Shown here: positions 31,960 to 41,704 of the stretch, piece by piece | Position numbering within the stretch: the stretch's first letter is position 1 | Layout: each line of letters begins with the position of its first letter | Assembly (NCBI GenBank): GCA_035564555.1 | Contig: DATMTS010000017.1 | Coordinates: forward strand, 1-48,184 | DNA: 48,184 nt | DNA from: DATMTS01 sp035564555 | GTDB taxonomy: Bacteria > Actinomycetota > Actinomycetes > Actinomycetales > Microbacteriaceae | Direction of reading: 5' to 3' | The notes under the pieces: generated by a model | Seen by the model: the letters and a program-made list of their open reading frames with translations, nothing else | What the model was told of the DNA's origin: nothing | Database searches by the model: none | Program-made: the position numbers and the translations under genes

Positions 31960-33173
31960 ACGACGATGCGGCGAAGCAGGCGGAACGATCCGCCCGCACG
32001 TCATACGGCCGGCTGCTCGCGCTGATCGCGGCGCAGAGCAGGGACATCGCGCTGGCCGAAGACGCACTCGCCGACGCGTTCGAGCGCGCGCTGCGCGACT
32101 GGCCCGCATCCGGTGTGCCGGAGAACCCGGACGGCTGGCTGCTCACCGTTGCCCGCAACCGGCTGCGCGACGCGTACCGCTCGGCCGCGACGCGCACCTC
32201 GTCGCCGTTGCAGGAGGCGGACGGTGCGGCGCTCGAGCGAGACCTCGATCCGGATGCCATCGGCGACAAGCGCCTGGAGTTGATGTTCGTCTGTGCACAC
32301 CCGGCGATCGATCCGGCGATCCGCACACCTCTCATGCTGCAGACCGTGCTCGGGGTCGAAGCCGATCAGATCGCACGCGCGTATGCGATGCCGGCGACGG
32401 CGATGGCGCAGCGGCTGGTGCGGGCGAAGCGACGCATCCGTGACGCCGGCATCCCGTTCGTCATCCCATCCAAACGCGACCTGCCGACGCGGCTGGCGGC
32501 GGTGCTCGAAGCGGTGTACGGCGCGTATGCGATCGACTGGCGCCCCGTCTCGGGCACCACGGTGCGGAACTCGTTGTCGGGCGAAGCGCTCTATCTCGGC
32601 GAGACGCTCGTCGCCCTGCTGCCGGCCGAACCCGAAGTGCTCGGGCTCGCGGCCCTGATCTGTCTGTCGGTCGCGCGTGCCGACGCCAGAGTGGATGCCT
32701 CGGGCTACGTTCCGGTGGATCGTCAGGACACGACGCTGTGGAATGCGGGCCTGATCGCGCGGGGCGAGGCGCACCTTCTTCGAGCGCACGCGCTCGGCAC
32801 GATCGGACGGTTCCAGCTCGAAGCGGCCATCCAGTCGGCGCATTGTGCCCGCGCCGTGACGGGCACGACGGATGCCGCCGCACTCGTCACGCTGCACCGG
32901 GCACTTGTGCGGTTGGCGCCGACGCTCGGCGCCAGGGTCGCGCTCGCCGCAACCGTCGGCGACGCGGACGGACCTGATGCCGCGCTCGTCGAACTCGACG
33001 GCATCGACGCGCCGGGGATCGAGCGCTTCCAGCCGGCTTGGGCGACGCGCGCGGACCTGCTCGCACGCGCGGGACGGCCTGCGGAGGCGCGTCTCGCGTA
33101 CGAGAAGGCGATCTCGCTGACCACGGATCCGTTGCTGCGGCGGTACCTGGAGGAACACACTGCGGCGCTCTGA
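31956..33173 (+). CDS. ECF sigma factor, ECF42 (DGPF-linked) group
   Basis: A 405-residue RNA polymerase sigma factor starting at GTG 31956 inside the DGPF stop. Region 2 is seen in AEDALADAFERAL and PDGWLLTVARNRLRDAYRS (about 30-70), region 4 in LMLQTVLGVEADQIARAYAM with AMAQRLVRAKRRIRDAG (about 125-165). A helical, TPR-like C-terminal half of about 220 residues follows, much longer than a standard ECF factor and typical of this group, where it is needed for activity in place of an anti-sigma factor. No anti-sigma gene is adjacent. The signal it senses is unknown. Confidence 0.9.
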   Translation: MNDDAAKQAERSARTSYGRLLALIAAQSRDIALAEDALADAFERALRDWPASGVPENPDGWLLTVARNRLRDAYRSAATRTSSPLQEADGAALERDLDPDAIGDKRLELMFVCAHPAIDPAIRTPLMLQTVLGVEADQIARAYAMPATAMAQRLVRAKRRIRDAGIPFVIPSKRDLPTRLAAVLEAVYGAYAIDWRPVSGTTVRNSLSGEALYLGETLVALLPAEPEVLGLAALICLSVARADARVDASGYVPVDRQDTTLWNAGLIARGEAHLLRAHALGTIGRFQLEAAIQSAHCARAVTGTTDAAALVTLHRALVRLAPTLGARVALAATVGDADGPDAALVELDGIDAPGIERFQPAWATRADLLARAGRPAEARLAYEKAISLTTDPLLRRYLEEHTAAL

Positions 33174-33281
33174 TCCCCGCTCGAGCGACGACTGCACACC
33201 GAGGTGCGCCGCTTCCGCTGGTCGACGTCGATCGGATGGGGAGCGGCATCGGTGACGATCGGATCTGTCCTGGCAGTCCTC

Positions 33282-34112
33282 TCAGCGCGCCGGGTCGTAC
33301 CCGGCCGGGTGAACAGTGGTCGAGATCAGTCGACCGTGCGCACCGAAAGTGAAGTGCGTCGGGGTGGTGCCGCTCTCATCCAGGCCGAACAGCACGCCGT
33401 GCGAGCGGATCGCCTGCACGTTGCGGTGGTCGGCGATCGTGACCGAAGCGCAGGGGATCACCTTCTCGCGCCAGGCGAAGACGTAGATTCCGGGGCGCAG
33501 TTCCCACACGGAGTTCTCATCGGTGTCGGCCAGGCCTCGCTCCGGGCCGGCCAGGCACTGCCAGGTGTACCACTGCGGGCTGAGATAGACGTGCTCATAC
33601 GCGTGCACCGGGCTGTAGACCCACATCACCCTGCGGCCGATCAGTGCCGTGCTCGGCGCCGCGGCCACACCGGAGACCGCCGCGCCTTCGATCGTGCCGG
33701 GCACGAAGACGTGCGCCACCCGGGTCTGTCCCTTGACCGGCTCGCGGATCACCGAGATCACCGACAGTGCACGGCCGGCGCGCAGATCCAGGATCAGGCT
33801 GACCGCCTCGTTCGGCAGATGCCTGTGATGGAACTGCGCATAGATCAGGTCGTCGTCGACTTCGATCGCCTCATAGGCGTCGGTGCCGTTGGAGGCCGGC
33901 GTCTCGTCGCCCGAGCCCGGGTGATACTCCCACGAGACAGTGTCTGCGCCGAAGCGGTGCCGCACCCGGGTGCCGCGGTCGTCGAGCACGACGATCTCTC
34001 GGCCGCTCAGTGCATCGCTGAGCGGCGCCTTGTTGGCGTCGAATCCGGGCGCCAGGCCGTCGAGCGGCAGCCAGGTCGAGGTGTCGGAGAGGTTGGTCGT
34101 GGTATCGGTCAT
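33282..34112 (-). CDS. moaF: MoaF family protein (monoamine regulon type)
   Basis: A 276-residue soluble protein. ATG 34112 is chosen because GGAAAG lies six bases upstream; the ATG at 34118 would touch it. The conserved C-terminal half has RRVMWVYSPVHAYEHVYLS, YTWQCLAGPERGLAD and RPGIYVFAWREKVIPCASV, which mark MoaF. Databases often call this family molybdenum cofactor protein F, but the name comes from the Klebsiella monoamine regulon. Here it directly follows a copper amine oxidase gene (31 bases), which supports the amine role. The beta-rich sequence suggests a lipocalin-like ligand binder; activity is unproven. It converges on the ECF42 gene, and I see no terminator between them. Confidence 0.85.
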   Translation of the reverse strand: MTDTTTNLSDTSTWLPLDGLAPGFDANKAPLSDALSGREIVVLDDRGTRVRHRFGADTVSWEYHPGSGDETPASNGTDAYEAIEVDDDLIYAQFHHRHLPNEAVSLILDLRAGRALSVISVIREPVKGQTRVAHVFVPGTIEGAAVSGVAAAPSTALIGRRVMWVYSPVHAYEHVYLSPQWYTWQCLAGPERGLADTDENSVWELRPGIYVFAWREKVIPCASVTIADHRNVQAIRSHGVLFGLDESGTTPTHFTFGAHGRLISTTVHPAGYDPAR

Positions 34113-34143
34113 GGTCATCTTTCCGGATCGGGAGGAATCGGGA

Positions 34144-36144
34144 TCAGTGCGCGCAGCCACAGGACCCGCCGCAGCTCGCGTCGGGTGCACAGCGGAAGGC
34201 ATCAGCGGTGCCGTCCGGCAGATCGAGCGCGGGATTGCGATCGAGGAAGCCGTAGGGCTTCAGCCAGAAGCCCGAGTAGTCGACCGGCATGATCGGCCAG
34301 TCCTCGGTGCGCGGGATGTGAGTGGGACCGAAGGTGTGCCAGAGCACGATGTCGGTGCCGTCGAGGCTGCGGTTCTGCTCCTGCCACGACGGGATGCCCG
34401 CGCCTCCGGCGTGCGCGTTCGGGTAGTCCCCGGCGGGGAAGCGCTCGGCCGGGTCGAACACGGTGGCCCACAAGTGCTTCGTGGCGAACGCGGCGCGCCC
34501 GAACACGGTCGAGTCCGGCTGCGCCATGAGCGTTGCCGACGGCATCGGGATCAGGTGGAACGACGTGGGTTTGCCGACGTGATTGCGCCGGGTCGCGCTC
34601 GCGACCTCCCAGGTGCGCGCGGTGGGCGCGTTGGCCAGCCTGCCGGCGTGCGCCTCGCTTGTGATGGGCGTGGCCGTCCAGGTGAACGCGTTGCCGTGCG
34701 GGTTCTGTGGACCGGTCGGGATGCCGACGGCGTCGACCTCGGCGAGGGTGTTGTCCTCCCCGTCGATGGCGACGTCGAGCCGAGCGCAGAACAGGTGCTG
34801 GTGCACCGGGGCGAACAGCCCCGGCGCGATCTCGGCAGCGTGCGGGTTTTGCGCGCCGGGAGTGCCGGCGCCGGCGAACACGATTCCGGTGGCCTTCGCC
34901 TCGACCTGGATCGAGCCGTCCAGGTAGAAGTACCAGAAGAATCCGTAATCGTAATTGCCGATCGTGGCGAAGTAGCTCACCACCAACCGCCGGGAGCGCC
35001 GCACCTCGGGCGCGCCGTCGAGATCGGTGTGCTTCCAGAGGATGCCGTAATCCTCCTCGTGCATGCACACCACCTGCGGAATCTTCACCGGGTTGCCGTG
35101 ATCGTCGGCGACGAAGCCGTCGAAGTAGTGGATGACGCCCAGGCAGTCGCAGCCGAGCCGAAGCGAGTTCGCGTTCTTGCCCAGCAGGTACTCGCCGGCG
35201 TCGAAGTAGCTGATCCAGAACCGCGTCGGGGTGGTGTCGCCGTACGGCACCACCATCTCGGGCACCGATCCCCGGTACAGCACGGATCGGTCCTCGTCGC
35301 CGTCGCGGAACGTCACCTGGTTCAGCACCAGGCCCTCGCGGGCGTTGAACCCGACGCGGAATTTCCAGTTCTGCCATTCGACGGCGGAACCGTCGACGCG
35401 AAAGCTGGGCCCTTCGGGCTGGCTGATCGCGATCGGCTTGAGGCTCGTACGGGCCGGGCCGACGGACGCCGCGTCGTAGTTGCCGGAGGCGGCCGGCACC
35501 GGAACGTCCCCATCGTCTTCGACGCGGATGACGCTGCCCGCGGTCAGGTCGATGTGCACGATCAGGCCCTCGACGGGATGCGCCCAGGGGCTGTCGGTCG
35601 GGGTTTCGCGCAGGAAGGTGAGAGACCTGATGACGCGCCGCCCCACCTCCGCCGCCCGGCCGAAGTATCCGGGAGCCAGCGGTGCGCAGAACGCGAGCTC
35701 GATCCGGTCGGCCAGCCCGCGCCGCATCATCGCAGCCTGCCAGTCGAGGTCGGACTTGGCGATCTGCTCGGCCCGGGCGTACTCCTCGAACAGATACTGC
35801 GGCTGCCCGTACGGCGGCGCATCCGAGGCGAGCTCCCGGTAGGAGACCAGCTCGCCCGCGGTCACAGACACGACAGCCTCGGCACCGCGACCGGTCGCCG
35901 TGTCCAACAGCACGAACAGCAGCCGGCGCTCGATCGTCTCGCCCGGTTGGAACACCGCGACCGCGTGCTTGTCCGGTTCCACCGGCAGTACGTTGGGGAA
36001 TCGCGTCGTATCCGTCAGCCGGCCGGCCTCGGCCAGGATGCGGCGGCCTTCGGCGATCTCATCGGCCGTCAGCGGATCCAACGGATGCCGTACGTGTGTC
36101 GGAGTGGACAGCAAGGCCGTGTGGGCGTGACCGTCGTGGTGCAT
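34144..36144 (-). CDS. tynA: Copper-containing primary-amine oxidase
   Basis: A 666-residue oxidase turning primary amines such as phenethylamine or tyramine into aldehyde, ammonia and H2O2. The topaquinone precursor is Tyr398 in NYDY, the catalytic base Asp315 in ISYFDAGEYL, and the copper ligands His448 and His450 (HQHLFCARLD) with His609 (FGPTHIP). Spacing agrees with the Arthrobacter phenethylamine oxidase. There is no signal peptide, so it is cytosolic like other Gram-positive forms. Both ends are unusual: a His-rich N-terminus (MHHDGHAH) and a Cys-rich tail with four Cys and a final His in the last 15 residues. Start 36144 has GAGGA upstream. Permease and moaF flank it in one operon. 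Confidence 0.95.
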   Translation of the reverse strand: MHHDGHAHTALLSTPTHVRHPLDPLTADEIAEGRRILAEAGRLTDTTRFPNVLPVEPDKHAVAVFQPGETIERRLLFVLLDTATGRGAEAVVSVTAGELVSYRELASDAPPYGQPQYLFEEYARAEQIAKSDLDWQAAMMRRGLADRIELAFCAPLAPGYFGRAAEVGRRVIRSLTFLRETPTDSPWAHPVEGLIVHIDLTAGSVIRVEDDGDVPVPAASGNYDAASVGPARTSLKPIAISQPEGPSFRVDGSAVEWQNWKFRVGFNAREGLVLNQVTFRDGDEDRSVLYRGSVPEMVVPYGDTTPTRFWISYFDAGEYLLGKNANSLRLGCDCLGVIHYFDGFVADDHGNPVKIPQVVCMHEEDYGILWKHTDLDGAPEVRRSRRLVVSYFATIGNYDYGFFWYFYLDGSIQVEAKATGIVFAGAGTPGAQNPHAAEIAPGLFAPVHQHLFCARLDVAIDGEDNTLAEVDAVGIPTGPQNPHGNAFTWTATPITSEAHAGRLANAPTARTWEVASATRRNHVGKPTSFHLIPMPSATLMAQPDSTVFGRAAFATKHLWATVFDPAERFPAGDYPNAHAGGAGIPSWQEQNRSLDGTDIVLWHTFGPTHIPRTEDWPIMPVDYSGFWLKPYGFLDRNPALDLPDGTADAFRCAPDASCGGSCGCAH

Positions 36145-36167
36145 CGTGCAGTCCTCGAAGATTCGGG

Positions 36168-37652
36168 TCAGTATCGAGCGGCAGGGTCGGGCTCGATCTC
36201 CTCGGGCCTGTGCTGCGCGTGCGGGTTGAACTTCTCCAGATCGGTGGCCAGCGCATCATACACGGCCGGCCTCTTCGCCTTCAGGTATACGCCGTACAGG
36301 ATGCCGCCGACCAGAGCCACGAGCAACAGCAGCGGCAGCAGATTGACGATCAAAGCATCCGAACCGGCGACGATGTTGAAGTTCGCGATGGCGAGGATGA
36401 CGATCGCCAGCAGGCCGAGGAATCCGATGCCGGGTGCGATGAAGGTGCTCCACCAGCGGGGGTCCCGAGCGCGACGGAAGTGCACGATGATCGAGAGCGC
36501 GGCGAGCGCTTGGAGCACGAGCACGCACAGGGTGCCGAAGCCGATCATGCTGGGCACCAGCGACGCGATCGGGTCGAGCCCGGCGAGGGCGAACAATCCG
36601 GCGATCACGGCCGCGAACACCGCCTGCACCACCCCGGCGACCTGCGGCGCTCCGTTCTTGCGGGTGCGCGAGAGCGCGTGCGGAAGCACCCGGGCGCGGC
36701 CCAGCGAGTACAGGTACCGCGTCGCGGAGTTGTGGAAGGCGAGCATCGCGGCGAACAGGCTGACCAGCAGCAGGATCATCATGACGTCGGTCATCGCGGT
36801 GCCGAGGTACTTCTGCGAGAGGCTGAAGATGAGGTCGCCGCTCTCCAGGTGCTTGACCGCGGTCGCCTGAGCCTGTGCCACTCCTGTCGCGCTGACTACC
36901 GCCCAGGTAGTGAACGCCAGGATGAAGCCGATCAGGCAGATCGCGAGATAGGTCGCACGAGGAATCGTCTTGAGAGGGTTCTTCGCCTCTTCGCCGAACA
37001 ACGCGGTCGCCTCGAAGCCGAGGTACCCGGTGGCGGCAAGCAGCAGGCCGACCGGCAGCGAACCCGAGAACACCGCGGCGGGACTGAACGCCTGAAACGA
37101 GAATCCGGTCTGGAACAGCACGGAGAAGTCGAACACGAGAAGGATGCTCGTCTCGAGCACGAGCGAGACGCCCAGCACCTTCGAACTGAAGTCCACGCCC
37201 TGCCTGGCCAGGATGAACGAGACGATGATCGACAGCAGGCCCCAGACGTACCAGTGCAGGTTGAACCCGGTGAGCTGCGCGATGACGGTCTGCATGAAGA
37301 AGCCGCTCGTGCCGATCGTGCCGACCACGAAGAAGTTGTAGCCGAGCGTCGCGATGAGTCCCGCGATGAGGCCTCCGGTGCGGCCCAGGCCCTTGACGAC
37401 GAAGGCATAGAACCCGCCCGCATTGACCAGCTGCTTGGACATCTGGGCGTACCCGATGGCGAACAACAGCAGAAGCACGGCCACGATCAGGAACGACATC
37501 GGCGTTCCGCCGCCGTTGCCGAGGGCGACCGCCAGGGAGGCGACGACGACGATGCCCGTCAGCGGTGCCACCGCGGCGAGCACGAGAAAGACGATTCCTG
37601 CGACGCCGAGGGCGTTCTTGCGCAATTGGGTGTGGGAGAGGAGGTCAGACAC
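36168..37652 (-). CDS. APC family permease of the amine oxidase operon
   Basis: A 494-residue transporter from GTG 37652, preceded by AAGGGG. The extra upstream frame to 38075 is antisense to an SDR gene and rejected. About twelve membrane helices are predicted, beginning GVAGIVFLVLAAVAPLTGIV. YLGFEATALFGEEAKNPLKT is the loop typical of the amino acid permease branch that follows helix six. It is the first gene of the operon with amine oxidase (23 bases apart) and moaF, so aromatic or aliphatic primary amines are the probable cargo, taken up with protons. It is divergent from an SDR gene across 184 bases, where regulatory sites are expected but no clear motif is seen. Confidence 0.87.
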   Translation of the reverse strand: MSDLLSHTQLRKNALGVAGIVFLVLAAVAPLTGIVVVASLAVALGNGGGTPMSFLIVAVLLLLFAIGYAQMSKQLVNAGGFYAFVVKGLGRTGGLIAGLIATLGYNFFVVGTIGTSGFFMQTVIAQLTGFNLHWYVWGLLSIIVSFILARQGVDFSSKVLGVSLVLETSILLVFDFSVLFQTGFSFQAFSPAAVFSGSLPVGLLLAATGYLGFEATALFGEEAKNPLKTIPRATYLAICLIGFILAFTTWAVVSATGVAQAQATAVKHLESGDLIFSLSQKYLGTAMTDVMMILLLVSLFAAMLAFHNSATRYLYSLGRARVLPHALSRTRKNGAPQVAGVVQAVFAAVIAGLFALAGLDPIASLVPSMIGFGTLCVLVLQALAALSIIVHFRRARDPRWWSTFIAPGIGFLGLLAIVILAIANFNIVAGSDALIVNLLPLLLLVALVGGILYGVYLKAKRPAVYDALATDLEKFNPHAQHRPEEIEPDPAARY

Positions 37653-37836
37653 GTCAGCCCCTTGCTGTACTCGGGATTGCGGGTGCACGGAGCGCACTCG
37701 ATGCCTTGAGTCTGCAGCCGAGCCGTCGCCTCCGACTTGCCCTGGAGGGAACAGGAATAGCACGGGAGCGCAGAAACCGCGTAGCCCCTGCTCCGGGTGG
37801 GGAAGGATGACGGTCATCGGAACGGAGGCGGGCGGA

Positions 37837-38580
37837 ATGGAACTCGACTTGACCGGGTCGGCCGTCGTCGTCACAGGCGCAGGCTCCGGCATCGGACGTG
37901 CTTGTGCGACGGCGCTCGCCGCGGAGGGAGCATCGGTCGGTCTCATCGATCGCGACGAGACCGCCCTGCGCGAACTATCGGTCGAACTCGGAGCGCCGTT
38001 CCGGGTCGCTGACGTCACCGACGAGCCCGCCATGCGTGCGGCGCTCGACGATCTCGCGCAGCGCCTCGGCGGCATCGATCAGCTGGTGTGCTGCGCGGGC
38101 ATCTCCGGACCATTCGGGGCGGCCATCGACGAGATCGACCTCGCAGCGTGGGACGCGGTGCTCGCCGTCAACGTCACGGGACCGTTCCTGTCGGTCAAGC
38201 ACGCGCTGCCGCACCTCCGCAGGGCGCAGCATCCGGCTGTCGTGCTGATGGGATCGGATTCCGGTTTCGTCGCGGCGCCGGGAATGGTGCCGTACAACGC
38301 CTCCAAGGGCGCGGTGGTTCAGCTGAGCCGTGCACTCGCGACGGATCTGGCGGCACACGGCATCCGGGTGAACTGCGTATGCCCGTCGATCGTGGACACC
38401 CCCATGGCGCGGCGGGACCTCGGGGTCACCGACTTCGCCGACGCGGGATTTCCCGTCCAGTCTCCCGAGGAGGTGGCCCGTCACGTGCTCTATCTGTGCT
38501 CCCCGATATCTCGTCCGGTGAACGGCACCACGCTCGTGTCGGATTTCGGGTATCTGGCGCGCTCGTCCTTTCCGGCCTGA
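37837..38580 (+). CDS. SDR family NAD(P)-dependent oxidoreductase
   Basis: A 247-residue short-chain dehydrogenase. ATG 37837 (MELDLTGS) is preferred because GGAGG lies nine bases upstream and the Rossmann strand VVVTGAGSGIGRA starts there; ATG 37807 in frame is possible. CAGISG is the conserved NAG-type loop, a serine appears in LMGSDSG, and the catalytic pair is in YNASK. Substrate unknown. Divergent from the amine permease and 49 bases before another SDR, it may handle an aldehyde, alcohol or hydroxylated side chain from amines. It has no membrane segment. Confidence 0.87.
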   Translation: MELDLTGSAVVVTGAGSGIGRACATALAAEGASVGLIDRDETALRELSVELGAPFRVADVTDEPAMRAALDDLAQRLGGIDQLVCCAGISGPFGAAIDEIDLAAWDAVLAVNVTGPFLSVKHALPHLRRAQHPAVVLMGSDSGFVAAPGMVPYNASKGAVVQLSRALATDLAAHGIRVNCVCPSIVDTPMARRDLGVTDFADAGFPVQSPEEVARHVLYLCSPISRPVNGTTLVSDFGYLARSSFPA

Positions 38581-38629
38581 TGGGCCGGCCCGCACTGCAA
38601 GCGGCACCGACCACCATTGAAGGAGAGAC

Positions 38630-39427
<798 letters not shown>

Positions 39428-39459
39428 GCGCCCTTCGACCGACTCAGGGATGCCGCGGC

Positions 39460-40434
39460 TCAGCCGACGCGGCCCACCCGCAGATCGCTCGGCGGCCTGT
39501 CGTAGGCCGCCTTGAAGACGCGGCTGAAGTGCGCGGCATCCATGAAGCCCCAGCGGGCCGCGATCGCGGCGACCGGCCGGTCCGCGCACAGCGGATCGAG
39601 CAGATCGCGGCGACAGCGCTCGAGCCTGCGCGAGCGGATCCACGACGACACGGTGGTGTCATGCTCCTGGAAGATGCCGTGCAGATGGCGCGTCGAGATG
39701 TAATGGGCTGCGGCGATCTGCGCCGGACCGAGTTCGGGTGAACCGAGGTTCTCGTCGATGTACCGGTGGATCTGTCGCACGAGCGCCTGGTGACCGTTGC
39801 TCGGCGCGCGTCCCACATCGAGCTCGTTGGCGAGCATCGTCGTGAACAGGTCGATGGTGCTGTGCGCGAGCCGCGTTCCGGTGCTTGCGCTGAAATGCTC
39901 CAGGTTCGCGGCGAACTGCGCGACGAACGGCGTGATCATCGCGCCCAGGCCGTCCCGACCCGACATCCGCACGGCCGTCAGTTGGCCGACCATGTCGACC
40001 GGCAGGTCGATCAGATGCTGCGGGAACATCAGCACGAGGGTCTTGAAATCGTCGTCGAACACGAGGGAGTACGGCCGGTGGGTGTCGTAGATGGCGAGGT
40101 CCCCGGGGCGCAGCACCGCCTCGCGATTGTCTTGCACCAGCAGGCCGGTGCCCGAAAGCATCACGCTGATCTTGTAAAAGTGCCGGTCGGCGCGGGCGAT
40201 GAGTTCTGGCGTGCGCTCTACGATGTGCCGCGTTGCACTCACCTCGGAGACGTGCATCTCTTCGCCTGCGCTCGACGAGCGGATGCGACCCCAGAACGGG
40301 TCGGGCCGGTCGCTGGTGACCTGAAGGGGCACGAACGACTCGGACACGGCGGTTCGGAACGCGCTGAAGTTGCGTGCTACTGCCGTCGTGACGGCATGCA
40401 GATCGCCGCGCTGCTGTATTGGAATGACGGGCAT
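39460..40434 (-). CDS. AraC family regulator with AraC-binding-like (FeaR-type) N-terminal domain
   Basis: A 324-residue activator. The N-terminal domain (about 20-190), with DRHFYKISVMLSGTG and PGDLAIYDTHRPYSLVF, is the FeaR/AlkS-type cupin-like sensor. The C-terminal part (about 215-320) has both helix-turn-helix units, ending in WGFMDAAHFSRVFKAAYD. FeaR activates amine oxidase and phenylacetaldehyde dehydrogenase genes in enterobacteria, and this gene lies close to an amine oxidase operon and two SDRs, so the same role is probable here. Start ATG 40434 is supported by the domain boundary. An AT-rich stretch with nested dyads upstream (40466-40495) may be its promoter or operator. Confidence 0.88.
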   Translation of the reverse strand: MPVIPIQQRGDLHAVTTAVARNFSAFRTAVSESFVPLQVTSDRPDPFWGRIRSSSAGEEMHVSEVSATRHIVERTPELIARADRHFYKISVMLSGTGLLVQDNREAVLRPGDLAIYDTHRPYSLVFDDDFKTLVLMFPQHLIDLPVDMVGQLTAVRMSGRDGLGAMITPFVAQFAANLEHFSASTGTRLAHSTIDLFTTMLANELDVGRAPSNGHQALVRQIHRYIDENLGSPELGPAQIAAAHYISTRHLHGIFQEHDTTVSSWIRSRRLERCRRDLLDPLCADRPVAAIAARWGFMDAAHFSRVFKAAYDRPPSDLRVGRVG

Positions 40435-40465
40435 CGTGTCTCACCTCACCCGGATCGCGACCTCG

Positions 40466-40495
40466 TTGTATACGATCCGTGATATCGATGGTATC
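40466..40495. promoter_or_regulatory. AT-rich dyads between divergent FeaR-like and SGNH hydrolase genes
   Basis: TTGTATACGATC (40466-40477) and GATATCGATGGTATC (40481-40495) form an AT-rich patch in a GC-rich gap (40435-40615). On the minus strand TATACA could serve as a -10 for the AraC gene. The stretch TATACGATC also appears, in the opposite orientation, before the hpa operon. Assignment to any regulator is speculative. Confidence 0.3.
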
Positions 40496-40615
40496 AGTCG
40501 GGCGTGCCCGGTTAGCATCCCGTGTTCAGCCAGTCAATCGAGGGATTCTCGGGTCGGAGGCGCGTATGGTCGAATCCGTGCGGTCAGCCAGTGCGATTGT
40601 CGGGATTCAGAAGCG

Positions 40616-41656
40616 ATGAAGAGTCACGGTCGGGCGGCCGATCCACGCGCTGTGACGCCGGTCGGCCGCATCCTGTGGGGTGGCGCCGTGGTCGCCGGAT
40701 CTGCGATCGGAGCCGTGTTCGGCGTCGGCGTCGTGACCGTGGCAGAAGGCCTGCTGGCCCGGGAACGGCTGATGCCGAGACGCGTGGTTCCGGCGGCCTC
40801 GGGCACCGGGGTGTACGGCGAGGACAACCCCGGAGACCCGTTGGATCTGGCCCTGATGGGCGACTCACTGGCCGTCGGCTACGGCAGCGACGACCCGACT
40901 CGGACGGTCGGGACCATTCTCGCCGATGAACTCGCCCAGGCGTCCGGACGACCGGTGCGGCTGCGGAACGTCGCGGAGGTGGGGGCCGAGTCGGCTCACC
41001 TGCCGGGCCAGCTCACCGCGCTGGTGCGCTCGTCGCCCACCCCGGACGTCGCGGTCATCATCGTCGGAGCCAACGATGTGATGCATTTGAAGCGACTGGT
41101 CGACGCGCTCCAGCCGTTGTCGAGGACGGTGCGCGAGTTGCGCGCGGCGGGTAGCGAGGTGATCGTCGCCACCTGCCCGGACCTGGGTACCGTTCTTCCG
41201 TTCTTCCAGCCGCTTCGTTATTTCGCCCACTGGCTCAGCCGCCTGCTCGCGACGAGCCAGACCATCGTCGTGCTTCGCGCGGGCGGTCGCACCGTATCGT
41301 TGGCCGACACACTGGGACCGTTGTTCCGTCGCGATCCGAGTTCGATGTTCTCCTCGCTCGATCGTCTGCACCCCTCCGGCCTCGGTTACACCCGCGCGGC
41401 CGAGGTGCTGCTGCCCAGCGTGCGCGTCGCCGCCGGGTATCCCAGCCACGACGATGTGCGCGTGCCGCATCGGGTCTACCTGAAAGGCAGCAGGCACCCG
41501 TTGGCCTGGCTGGCGTTTCGCGCCTCCCGGCGGGTGGGCGCACGGCTCACGGCCCTGGGCGAATCCGGCGGCCCTGCCGAACTCACCGCCGACCAGGCGA
41601 CTCCGGAGGCGGTCGAGGTCACGGGCCGGGTCGAGGTCAGCGGTCGATCGGGCTGA
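40616..41656 (+). CDS. Membrane-anchored SGNH/GDSL hydrolase
   Basis: About 346 residues from ATG 40616; earlier in-frame codons are not family-like. A membrane segment (about 14-40, ILWGGAVVAGSAIGAVFGVG) places the enzyme outside the cell or at the membrane face. Block I is LMGDSLAVGYG with the nucleophile Ser; block III is GANDVMHL; block V is DRLHPSGLGY with the Asp-His pair. The family contains esterases acting on acyl or acetyl groups, and the natural substrate is unknown. It converges on the IclR gene with 48 bases between and shows no operon partner. Confidence 0.88.
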   Translation: MKSHGRAADPRAVTPVGRILWGGAVVAGSAIGAVFGVGVVTVAEGLLARERLMPRRVVPAASGTGVYGEDNPGDPLDLALMGDSLAVGYGSDDPTRTVGTILADELAQASGRPVRLRNVAEVGAESAHLPGQLTALVRSSPTPDVAVIIVGANDVMHLKRLVDALQPLSRTVRELRAAGSEVIVATCPDLGTVLPFFQPLRYFAHWLSRLLATSQTIVVLRAGGRTVSLADTLGPLFRRDPSSMFSSLDRLHPSGLGYTRAAEVLLPSVRVAAGYPSHDDVRVPHRVYLKGSRHPLAWLAFRASRRVGARLTALGESGGPAELTADQATPEAVEVTGRVEVSGRSG

Positions 41657-41704
41657 GCCACCGACCGATTCCAGCAGAAGGGCCGGCACGCCTGCCGACG
41701 TCGA

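Noticed and set aside
33174..33281. Possible terminator or small gene between the ECF42 gene and moaF
   Set aside because: No hairpin of useful length and no convincing short frame with a ribosome-binding site; a partial CCGCTGGTCGA word is too short to count as a repeat copy.
33940..36870. Plus-strand frame of 976 codons antisense to the amine oxidase
   Set aside because: It has the Arg/Val/Gly-rich look of an antisense shadow; the copper amine oxidase on the other strand has every catalytic residue.
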